From Gemmatimonadales bacterium (GTDB lineage: Bacteria > Gemmatimonadota > Gemmatimonadetes > Gemmatimonadales > GWC2-71-9), in assembly GCA_030601605.1 (NCBI GenBank), contig JAUVTI010000137.1:1-5540 (forward strand): 5,540 bases of DNA. The letters run 5' to 3'. The translations under genes were made by a program, and so were the position numbers. Positions 1 to 5,540 of this stretch are shown piece by piece. The notes beneath the pieces are model-generated. The model was not told the DNA's origin. It saw only the letters and a list, made by a program, of their open reading frames with translations, and did no database searches. Position 1 is the first letter of the stretch; each line of letters starts with the position of its first letter.

Positions 1-1
1 C

Positions 2-2776
2 GCCGGCTCCGACCCGAACGTGGTCTGGGTGGGCACGGGGTCCGATGGGCTGCGCAGCAACGTGATAGCGGGGCGCGGCGTGTACCGCTCGAGTGACGCG
101 GGCGAGACGTGGGACTTCGTGGGACTCGAGGGGGTGGGCCAGATCGGCGCGGTGCTCGTTCATCCCGCCGATCCGGACATCGCCTACGTGGCCGCGATCG
201 GGCACGCGTTCGGGCCGAGCCCGGAGCGCGGTGTGTTCCGCACGACGGATGGCGGCAGAACCTGGGAGCGCGTGCTGTTCGTCTCCGACTCGACCGGCGC
301 CGTCGACCTGGAGTTCGCGCCGGACGATCCGAGCGTGCTGTACGCCGCGACGTGGCGCGCCGAGCGGAAGCCGTGGACGATAATCTCCGGCGCGCGCGAG
401 GGAGGCGTGTTCAAGTCGGAGGACGGAGGCGACACCTGGAAGCGGCTCACACAGGGCCTCCCCCACGGCCTGGTGGGCAAGAGCGACCTCGCCGTCTCGG
501 CGGCGGATCCCGACCGCCTCTACGTGTTGATCGAGGCCGAACCGGGCGGTGGGCTGTACCGCTCGGACGACCGGGGCGAGAGCTTCGAGCTCGTGAGCAC
601 GCAGAACGGGCTGCTCAACCGGCCGTTCTACTACACCAATGTGGACGCCGATCCGAGCGATGCCGACGTCGTGTACGTCAACAACGAGGGGTTCTTCAGG
701 TCGACGGACGGGGGGAGGACGTTTGCTCGCCGCCCCACGCCGCACGGGGACAACCACGACATGTGGATCAACCCCGACGACTCCGACCTCTTCATTCAAT
801 CGAATGACGGCGGGGCGAACGTGACGCGGGACGGCGGCGAGACCTGGTCGACCCAGCGCAACCAGCCCACGGCGGAGCTCTACCAGGTGGACCTGGACGA
901 CCGGTTCCCCTACTGGGCGTACGCCGGGCAGCAGGACAACTCGACCATCGCGGTGCCGAGTCTCCCGCCCTTCCCCGCCCCGGGCGGGCACACGGCATAC
1001 TGGCGCGCCATCGGCGGGTGCGAAACGGGACCGGCGGTTCCCAAGCCGGGCAACCCGGACATCGTCTACGCCAACTGCAAGGGACGGTTCGGACGCTACA
1101 ACCTCGCCACGGGACAGGAGCAGCAGTACTACGTGGGCGCACAGAGCATGTACGGCCACAACCCACGCGACCTCATCTACCGGTTCCAGCGAGTCTCGCC
1201 AATCGAGGTGTCGCCGCACGACCCCGGCGTCGTCTATCACGCTTCGCAGTACGTGCACCGCACGACCAACGAGGGTCTCACCTGGGAGACGATATCACCC
1301 GACCTCACCGCCAACGAACCCGACAAGCAGGTGATATCGGGGGGGCCGATCACTCGGGACATCACGGGCGAGGAGTTCTACAGCACGATCTACGCGCTGG
1401 AGGAGTCGCCGCTGGAGAGGGGGCTGATCTGGACCGGCGCCAACGACGGCCCGGTGCACGTTACGCGAAACGGCGGCGTGCGGTGGGACGAGGCACCCCC
1501 CAGCGACCTTCCGCCGGGCGGCCGCGTGCAATCGATCGAACCCCCGCCGCACCGGGCCGGGAAGGCATACATCGCGGTGTACCGCTACCTGCTGGGTGAC
1601 TGGGAGCCCTACATCTACCGCACGACCGACTACGGTGCGAGCTGGACGCGGCTAACCTCGGGCGACAACGGCATCCCCGCTAATCACCCAACGCGGGTCG
1701 TGCGAGAGGACCCCGATCGCGAGGGCCTGCTCTACGCCGGCACCGAGTTCGGGATGTTCGTTTCGTTCGACGACGGCGCGACGTGGCAACCGTTCCAGCA
1801 GAATCTCCCCGTCACCCCGGTAACCGACATCGAGGTGTACCGCGGGGACCTCGTGCTCTCCACCATGGGGAGGTCGTTCTGGGTGCTCGACAATCTGTCG
1901 GTGCTGCACCAACTGGACGCCGACGTGGCGGGAGCGGACAACCACCTGTTCGAGCCGCGCGCCGGCTACAGGATGCGATACCGATCGCGCGGCTACCGGG
2001 AGCCCGGGCCGGAAGAGCCCGAGTACCCGACCCCGGGGGTGATGATCGACTACTACCTCTCCGAGCAGCCGGACACCGAGGTGACCCTCGAGATCCTGGA
2101 TGCCGGCAGAGCCGTGATCCGCAGCTTCAGCTCGGCGCGGCCGTCCCGCGATACACGTCAGGCGCCCGGGATGGGTGGGCCGCCCCGACGGGCGCCCGAT
2201 CTGGACACCGGGGCAGGCATGCATCGGTTCATATGGGACCTGCGCTGCCCGGGCGCCTGGGATCCAAGCACCGACGAGCCGGGCCGCGGCGGCCCTCTCG
2301 CGACGCCGGGGTTCTACCGGGTGCGGCTGACAGTGGGTGAGTGGAGCGCGGACGCGGCGTTCGAGGTGCTCATCGACCCGCGCGTCGCGGCCGACGGCAT
2401 CGGGCAGTCCGACCTCGAGGAGCAGCTGGCCCTCAGTCTCGCGCTACGCGACGCGATCGGCGGGGCGCGCCTGGCCGCGTCTCGGCTGGACTCGGCGCGC
2501 GCGGCGCTGGAGCCGGAGATCGAGGAGGCGGGGGGCGAGGACCTCGCCGCATTACGGCAGCACGACGAGAGGTTGGCCGCGCTGCGGGCGGCCCTGGTCA
2601 CGGCCGACGGCCGCTACGAGCAGCCGATGCTGATCGACCAGCTGCAGTACCTGTACGCGATGTTGGGCCGCGCCGACCAGCGGCCGGGCGAGGAGGCGCA
2701 GCGCAGGTTCGCGATGCTGTACGGAGAGCTGGGCATGATCCTGGAGCGGGTCGCCTCGGTGCTCCGCAGCACCTGA
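2..2776 (+). CDS. Asp-box (BNR/VPS10-sortilin-like) beta-propeller protein, 5' end missing
   Basis: The frame is open from base 2 (A-G-S-D-P-N before V-V-W-V-G-T-G) and ends at TGA 2774-2776. The GTG at base 20 is internal coding sequence, not the start. Residues below are numbered from that codon. Ten Asp-box motifs, S/T-x-D/N-x-G-x-T/S-W/F (x-R-W in one), begin at residues 24, 75, 133, 182, 228, 269, 415, 482, 535 and 582, typical of the multi-bladed sortilin/VPS10-like and BNR 'glycosyl hydrolase' propellers. GQQDN (303-307) resembles a motif I associate with the large bacterial members. After the last blade (about 620) comes a probable Ig/FlgD-like beta domain (about 671-785, with HRFIWDLR and PGFYRVRL), then a helical tail (about 797-918). 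Comparable proteins normally carry a signal peptide plus roughly 100 more N-terminal residues, so that much is probably missing. The substrate is unknown. Despite the common database name, no glycosidase active site is visible; a protein- or peptide-binding scaffold is more likely (inference). Confidence 0.93.
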   Translation, partial: AGSDPNVVWVGTGSDGLRSNVIAGRGVYRSSDAGETWDFVGLEGVGQIGAVLVHPADPDIAYVAAIGHAFGPSPERGVFRTTDGGRTWERVLFVSDSTGAVDLEFAPDDPSVLYAATWRAERKPWTIISGAREGGVFKSEDGGDTWKRLTQGLPHGLVGKSDLAVSAADPDRLYVLIEAEPGGGLYRSDDRGESFELVSTQNGLLNRPFYYTNVDADPSDADVVYVNNEGFFRSTDGGRTFARRPTPHGDNHDMWINPDDSDLFIQSNDGGANVTRDGGETWSTQRNQPTAELYQVDLDDRFPYWAYAGQQDNSTIAVPSLPPFPAPGGHTAYWRAIGGCETGPAVPKPGNPDIVYANCKGRFGRYNLATGQEQQYYVGAQSMYGHNPRDLIYRFQRVSPIEVSPHDPGVVYHASQYVHRTTNEGLTWETISPDLTANEPDKQVISGGPITRDITGEEFYSTIYALEESPLERGLIWTGANDGPVHVTRNGGVRWDEAPPSDLPPGGRVQSIEPPPHRAGKAYIAVYRYLLGDWEPYIYRTTDYGASWTRLTSGDNGIPANHPTRVVREDPDREGLLYAGTEFGMFVSFDDGATWQPFQQNLPVTPVTDIEVYRGDLVLSTMGRSFWVLDNLSVLHQLDADVAGADNHLFEPRAGYRMRYRSRGYREPGPEEPEYPTPGVMIDYYLSEQPDTEVTLEILDAGRAVIRSFSSARPSRDTRQAPGMGGPPRRAPDLDTGAGMHRFIWDLRCPGAWDPSTDEPGRGGPLATPGFYRVRLTVGEWSADAAFEVLIDPRVAADGIGQSDLEEQLALSLALRDAIGGARLAASRLDSARAALEPEIEEAGGEDLAALRQHDERLAALRAALVTADGRYEQPMLIDQLQYLYAMLGRADQRPGEEAQRRFAMLYGELGMILERVASVLRST

Positions 2777-2806
2777 AGCGAGAGGGGCGGAGTCGCTACC
2801 CCGCGA

Positions 2807-4852
2807 TTACTTCCACTCCACGACTCCGGCGCGCACGAGGTCCTCCACGTAGCGCGCCACGACGTCCTGTGACACCGGGCCGTACTCGGCGCTGAGGGCG
2901 TCGCGTATCCCGCTCACCGTACGGCTTCCGTCGATGAAGTTCACGAGCTCGAAGCGCTGGTTGCCGTTGAGCGTGAAATCGGGCGACGAGTACCACGCCG
3001 CGGCCTCGGCCGGGAGCCGGCTAGCCGGCAGCGCGAACGCCAGCGGTCCCCGTGTGAGCCGCCCGGGAACGCGGTCGTCCGTCGGGTAGGGCCGGCGCGA
3101 CATGCTGCCCGAAACACCCGCATCGGAGCGCAGGGCGGCGAAGATGTCCTCCGACAGTTGCTCCAGCTGACGCCGTGCCCTGTCCACCGCTGCCTGCACC
3201 TGCGGGGAGTCGTTGAACTCCAGGACCGACGCCACGGCGCCATGCTCCCACAAAACCGCGTGCGCCACCGTGTTGTACGCCTCGAACCGCGCCTCATCGG
3301 AGTCCAGCTCCGAGTCGGTCAGGAGCGGCCAGGCCCTGCGGCCCGCGCTTCCCAGCCGGCCGGCGGCGTTGGCGCTCACGAGATACACCAGATCGACCGC
3401 CTCTTCATCGGTGAGATCCGACAGAAAGAGCGTGGTGGCCGTAGCGATGATCTCGGTGCGTTCGAGCTCGACCGGATCCACCTTGTCCGGCGTGTCCTCC
3501 GACGTGTGGTGGGTGTAGTCGGGACTGTGGCCGAACATCATCCCGGGAATCTTCAGGTCGATGAACATCATGTGGTCGCTGCCGCCGCCGTAGCCCGTCA
3601 CCGCGTAGTTGAAACGCGACAGACTGCCGCGCGCCGAGCGCACGTTCATGCCGTCCACCATCTGCGCCATGTTCTCGACCACGTCGTTCAGGGCGGACGG
3701 GATGGATGCGGGCGTACGCGTCATGATCATGCGCGAGTGCAGCAGCTCCAGGTTCTCGCCCACCATGTCCATGTTGATGTTGGCGAGAGACGATCCCCCA
3801 AGCCCTGGCCCGACCATCTCCGGGTGCGCGTCGACGTAGGCCATCGTGCCGTGCCACTCGGGGACCCACAGGAAGCGGATCGAGCGCCGGGGGCGCTCCA
3901 TGCGGCCCTCGTCGATCAGCGACTGCAACGTGTTCGCCATGTCGAGGATCGCGGCGGACCCGCTCGCGTTGTCGTTGGCCGACTCCTTGGGGTGGTCGAG
4001 GTGCGCGCTGATGATGATCTCCTCGTCGGGCAGCTCCGAGCCCTCGATGCGCGCCACCACTATGTCCATGTAGTACGACTCCAGGCCTATGCCCTCGGCG
4101 CTCCCGTGCATCACCACGCGCTGCCCGCGCTCCAGCATCGAGCGCAGCCGCTCGCCCTGACGGTTGGAGATGTTGAACCCGAAGGTGACGTGATCGATCT
4201 CTTCGGGGAGAGGCCACATCCCCGTGTACTGCAGCATGTCGGGAACCAGCTTGGCCCTGTCGTCATCCAGGTAGGCGACGACTGCGGCCGCACCGTACTC
4301 GATCACCGCGAGCCGGTGCACGGAGCCGCCGTACCCGGTGGCGAGCACGAACTTGCCGCGCACGTCCTTCCCCTCGTAGTCGGAGTCGCGCGTGCCGGAC
4401 CCCACCCAGACCAGCTCGGCGGTGACGTCGCCGGGGTTGGAGTAGGTGATCAGACTCATCGCGATCTCCGGATACCCCACGATGCGCTCCTCGTGGGGCT
4501 CGACCATGCGCAGCTCGGCCCGCGTAATGTCCCACCCCGACGGCGACTGCCAGGTCTGGTACTCGATCCTCCCGTCCGAGGGGAACGACTCGATGAACGC
4601 CTCGTCCTCCGAGAATCCCGCGGCCCGCAGCTGCTCCAGGACGTAATGGGCCGACGCCCGGTAGCCGCGCGACCCCTGGATGCGGTGATGGCGTGTGATC
4701 TGGATGACGTGATCCTTCGCCACCTCCCCGCTCAGCACCTCGTGCAGCAGATCGCGCCGCTCGCTGTCGAGCAGCGGGACGTACTGCTGCGCCTGGGCGG
4801 CCGGGCACACGGCGAGAGTCATGAGCAGAGCCGACGCACCAAGTCGGATCAT
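2807..4852 (-). CDS. Secreted M28-family zinc peptidase with PA domain and C-terminal winged-helix-like domain
   Basis: This complete 681-residue protein starts at ATG 4852 with AGGAG 8 nt upstream and ends at TAA 2807-2809. Residues 1-21 form a Sec signal peptide (R3, hydrophobic core, A-Q-A before Q22), so it acts outside the cytoplasm. Residues about 140-255 look like a protease-associated (PA) insert (DVRGKFVLA, then AVIEYGAAAVVAY). The M28 catalytic core follows: H284 and D286 in AHLDHP, bridging D294 in ANDNASG, probable general base E332 in VPEWHG, D362 in NMDMVGEN, SDH at 425-427, and H449 in HHTSEDT. M28 enzymes are co-catalytic zinc aminopeptidases or carboxypeptidases, so hydrolysis of peptides is expected; exact specificity cannot be read. 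The usual E-E pair is E-W here. Residues 480-575 are mostly helical, and 630-681 resemble a winged-helix or PqqD-like domain. C16 does not fit a good lipobox (V at -1). It is convergent with the propeller gene and downstream of the ArsR gene on the same strand. Confidence 0.95.
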   Translation of the reverse strand: MIRLGASALLMTLAVCPAAQAQQYVPLLDSERRDLLHEVLSGEVAKDHVIQITRHHRIQGSRGYRASAHYVLEQLRAAGFSEDEAFIESFPSDGRIEYQTWQSPSGWDITRAELRMVEPHEERIVGYPEIAMSLITYSNPGDVTAELVWVGSGTRDSDYEGKDVRGKFVLATGYGGSVHRLAVIEYGAAAVVAYLDDDRAKLVPDMLQYTGMWPLPEEIDHVTFGFNISNRQGERLRSMLERGQRVVMHGSAEGIGLESYYMDIVVARIEGSELPDEEIIISAHLDHPKESANDNASGSAAILDMANTLQSLIDEGRMERPRRSIRFLWVPEWHGTMAYVDAHPEMVGPGLGGSSLANINMDMVGENLELLHSRMIMTRTPASIPSALNDVVENMAQMVDGMNVRSARGSLSRFNYAVTGYGGGSDHMMFIDLKIPGMMFGHSPDYTHHTSEDTPDKVDPVELERTEIIATATTLFLSDLTDEEAVDLVYLVSANAAGRLGSAGRRAWPLLTDSELDSDEARFEAYNTVAHAVLWEHGAVASVLEFNDSPQVQAAVDRARRQLEQLSEDIFAALRSDAGVSGSMSRRPYPTDDRVPGRLTRGPLAFALPASRLPAEAAAWYSSPDFTLNGNQRFELVNFIDGSRTVSGIRDALSAEYGPVSQDVVARYVEDLVRAGVVEWK

Positions 4853-4860
4853 GTGTATGG

Positions 4861-4865
4861 CTCCT
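4861..4865 (-). promoter_or_regulatory. Ribosome binding site of the M28 peptidase gene
   Basis: On the minus strand AGGAG lies 8 nt before the ATG at 4852. It is a near-ideal Shine-Dalgarno match and fixes this ATG, rather than the internal Met11, as the start. That choice also keeps the whole signal peptide. Confidence 0.85.
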
Positions 4866-4886
4866 GATTCGAAGTCGGTAGCTGCA

Positions 4887-4916
4887 ACAATACCGCGGGG
4901 GAACCGCTGGCGTCAG
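4887..4916 (-). promoter_or_regulatory. Possible sigma70-type promoter of the M28 peptidase gene
   Basis: Read on the minus strand, CTGACG (4911-4916, 4 of 6 to TTGACA) is followed after 18 bp by TATTGT (4887-4892, 4 of 6 to TATAAT). Transcription from it would start near 4880 and give a leader of about 28 nt that contains the AGGAG. The position is good but both hexamers are imperfect, so the call is tentative. Confidence 0.35.
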
Positions 4917-4921
4917 CCCCG

Positions 4922-4957
4922 AAAAAGAGCGCGGCGACCTCCGTCAGCGCAGGTCGC
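4922..4957 (-). terminator. Possible intrinsic terminator overlapping the end of the ArsR gene
   Basis: On the minus strand GCGACCT (4951-4957) pairs with AGGTCGC (4934-4940), a 7-bp stem with a 10-nt loop that includes the TGA stop codon. After a further 7 nt comes TTTTT (4922-4926). The gap between stem and T-run is longer than in a textbook terminator, and the first arm lies in the last codons of the gene, so termination may be partial. If it works, it separates arsR from the peptidase gene. Confidence 0.4.
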
Positions 4958-5252
4958 GGGCACGAATGCAGTTGAGGATCGAGGTGACCTTCGGTTCAGT
5001 GATGCGATAGTAGACATGCGCCCCGTCACGCCGATTGTCCACTATGCTGTGCGCCCTCAGGGTCGCGAGCTGCTGGGACACGGCGGCCTGGTTCGCGCCG
5101 GAATGCTCCTGGAGCTGGGTGACGGTCTTCTCGCCGGTCTCGAGCGCCTCGAGCAGCCGGAGCCTCAGGGGGTGCCCCAGGCACTTGATGACCTCGGCCG
5201 CCTGGACCAGGACATCTGCCTCAATGGGGACGGAGTTCTTGGACCGGGTCAC
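4944..5252 (-). CDS. ArsR/SmtB-family winged-helix transcriptional repressor
   Basis: The 102-residue protein has the usual length of the family. VIKCLGHPLRLRLLEAL (21-37) is the typical helix before the HTH. The HTH follows, with TVTQLQEHSG at 43-52 and recognition helix NQAAVSQQLATLRA at 54-67. The wing is the RRDGAHVYYRI hairpin (74-84), and a final helix (about 86-99) would form the dimer face. Family members bind operators as dimers and release DNA on sensing metals or reactive sulfur/redox signals. The ELCVCDL metal motif is absent. The only cysteines are C24 and C95, so the ligand is unknown. The general sequence resembles the SqrR/BigR branch from memory, but those sensor cysteines do not appear to align. 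GTG 5252 is the only usual start codon between the upstream in-frame stop (5277-5279) and the conserved core; only a weak Shine-Dalgarno is visible, so initiation may be leaderless or inefficient. Autoregulation through the upstream palindrome is plausible. Confidence 0.93.
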   Translation of the reverse strand: MTRSKNSVPIEADVLVQAAEVIKCLGHPLRLRLLEALETGEKTVTQLQEHSGANQAAVSQQLATLRAHSIVDNRRDGAHVYYRITEPKVTSILNCIRARDLR

Positions 5253-5278
5253 GTGCGATACTCGATTAGGGCTATCTC

Positions 5279-5307
5279 AACATAGGAGCGAACTGGAGAC
5301 ATTGCCA
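5279..5307 (-). promoter_or_regulatory. Weak candidate promoter of the ArsR gene
   Basis: On the minus strand TGGCAA (5302-5307) and TATGTT (5279-5284) are separated by 17 bp. TATGTT matches 4 of 6 -10 positions, but the -35 match is only 3 of 6. The segment 5253-5320 is 47% GC by hand count, well below the flanking genes, as expected of a promoter region. The -35 element touches the palindrome at 5307-5318, which would suit repression by a bound dimer. Confidence 0.25.
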
Positions 5308-5330
5308 TACTGCAGTATTCCTCTGGTCTC
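5296..5330. promoter_or_regulatory. Nested dyad with perfect 12-bp palindrome, candidate ArsR operator
   Basis: ATACTGCAGTAT at 5307-5318 is a perfect palindrome. Around almost the same centre lie GAGAC (5296-5300) and GTCTC (5326-5330), with spacers of 6 and 7 bp. It ends 54 bp upstream of the ArsR start codon in a relatively AT-rich stretch. ArsR-family dimers bind AT-rich inverted repeats in their own promoters, so this is the best operator candidate in the window. Binding is inferred from position and symmetry only. Confidence 0.45.
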
Positions 5331-5352
5331 GCGAGCCTTGCGAACGTGAATT

Positions 5353-5382
5353 GGCTCCGTCCGGGCATGCCCGGGCGGAGCC
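5353..5382 (-). terminator. GC-rich 30-bp hairpin, probable terminator of the gene at the right edge
   Basis: Arms 5353-5365 and 5370-5382 pair over 13 positions with one mismatch (5360/5375) around the loop CATG. On the minus strand it begins 25 nt after the stop codon of the partial gene at 5408. No run of T follows on either strand, only AATT on the minus side, so it may be a hairpin-only terminator, a transcript-end stabiliser or a protein-binding palindrome. Placement in the intergenic gap favours termination. Confidence 0.5.
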
Positions 5383-5407
5383 GATCGCTTCCGAGAGCAG
5401 GTGCTCC

Positions 5408-5540
5408 CTACCGCCGCGCGTCCCCCGTGCGGACGGCACAGAAGTAGCCGCGGACCTCGCGGCCGAACACACCGCTGCGCCATTCGCCTGCGAAGCCCTC
5501 ACCCGACATGGCGCGCACACCCATTACCATGTACGCCCCA
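5408..5540 (-). CDS. C-terminal end of an unidentified protein, 5' end beyond the window
   Basis: A minus-strand frame is open from the right edge to TAG at 5408-5410 and covers 42 sense codons. The translated end runs GAYMVMGVRAMSGEG, then FAGEWRSGVFGREVRGYF, then CAVRTGDARR. By hand count 35 of 42 codons (83%) end in G or C, as in the other genes here, and the composition (many Gly, aromatic residues spaced along the chain) looks like real beta-rich protein rather than a shadow frame. I do not recognise the family. An alternating pattern ending in a short basic tail would suit the last strands of a beta-sandwich or a secreted protein, but that is a guess. The strong hairpin just downstream supports a gene end here. 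It lies upstream of arsR on the same strand, about 155 bp away, and the hairpin probably separates the two transcripts. Confidence 0.6.
   Translation of the reverse strand, partial: GAYMVMGVRAMSGEGFAGEWRSGVFGREVRGYFCAVRTGDARR

Noticed and set aside
20..22. GTG at base 20 as the start of the propeller protein
   Set aside because: The frame is open to the window edge and the preceding residues continue the family pattern (S-D-P-N before V-V-W-V-G-T-G), so this codon is internal.
1652..2224. 190-codon minus-strand frame inside the propeller gene
   Set aside because: It is an antisense shadow with Arg/His/Gly-rich composition and no motifs; the plus-strand frame has Asp-boxes across the same bases.
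2777..2802. AGCGA/TCGCT and GGGG/CCCC as a bidirectional terminator between the convergent genes
   Set aside because: The stems are only 4-5 bp with 11-nt loops, are mutually exclusive, and are not followed by a T-run on either strand.
4799..4816. Lipobox at L13-A14-V15-C16 of the M28 peptidase
   Set aside because: Val at the -1 position is not accepted in normal lipoboxes, and a good signal peptidase I site (A-Q-A before Q22) follows.
3158..4867. 569-codon open frame on the plus strand, opposite the peptidase gene
   Set aside because: It is the antisense shadow of a highly GC3-biased gene. Its product is rich in His, Arg and Val with no recognisable domain, while the minus-strand frame has a signal peptide and a full M28 motif set.
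4821..5285. 154-codon plus-strand frame across arsR and the gap before the peptidase gene
   Set aside because: It covers a clear ArsR gene on the other strand and the peptidase leader, and shows no family signature.
5272..5520. 82-codon minus-strand frame across the right-hand gap and the partial gene
   Set aside because: It reads through the strong hairpin and the palindrome and has Ala/Arg/Ser-rich shadow composition. The alternative frame ending at 5408 has 83% G/C at third positions and more protein-like content.
1..5540. CRISPR array, tRNA, rRNA, insertion sequence or integration site
   Set aside because: No regularly spaced direct repeats, cloverleaf, rRNA core motif, transposase-like protein or terminal inverted repeats were seen on reading both strands.

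Overview
The window is high-GC DNA with densely packed, strongly GC3-biased genes, typical of a Gram-negative-type bacterium rich in secreted proteins. An Asp-box (BNR/VPS10-like) beta-propeller protein beside an exported M28 peptidase with a PA domain is a combination I associate with Gemmatimonadota and related soil or marine lineages. That assignment is inference; there is no rRNA or other phylogenetic marker here.

Layout, left to right. (1) Bases 2-2776, plus strand: the 3' part of a large Asp-box propeller protein whose start lies left of the window. (2) Bases 2807-4852, minus strand: a complete 681-residue secreted M28-family zinc peptidase, convergent with gene 1 across a 30-bp gap. 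(3) Bases 4944-5252, minus strand: a small ArsR/SmtB-type winged-helix repressor with a GTG start, upstream of the peptidase gene. Between them lie a possible terminator for arsR, a possible sigma70-type promoter and a good ribosome binding site for the peptidase. (4) Bases 5253-5407: non-coding and less GC-rich. It holds a perfect 12-bp palindrome inside a wider dyad (candidate operator) and a strong 30-bp GC hairpin. (5) Bases 5408-5540, minus strand: the last 43 codons (including stop) of an unidentified gene that runs off the right edge.

How the genes may work together: the peptidase is clearly exported, and the propeller protein's family usually is too, although its N-terminus is outside the window. 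Both fit extracellular or periplasmic handling of proteins and peptides. The ArsR regulator probably controls itself and could affect the peptidase by read-through, but the terminator and promoter signals between them argue for separate units. No mobile element, CRISPR array, tRNA or rRNA was seen. I did not find a convincing undescribed multi-gene system. The points most worth a second look are the winged-helix-like tail on the exported peptidase, its altered metal-site motif, the regulator's unusual cysteine pair, and the palindrome upstream of the regulator.
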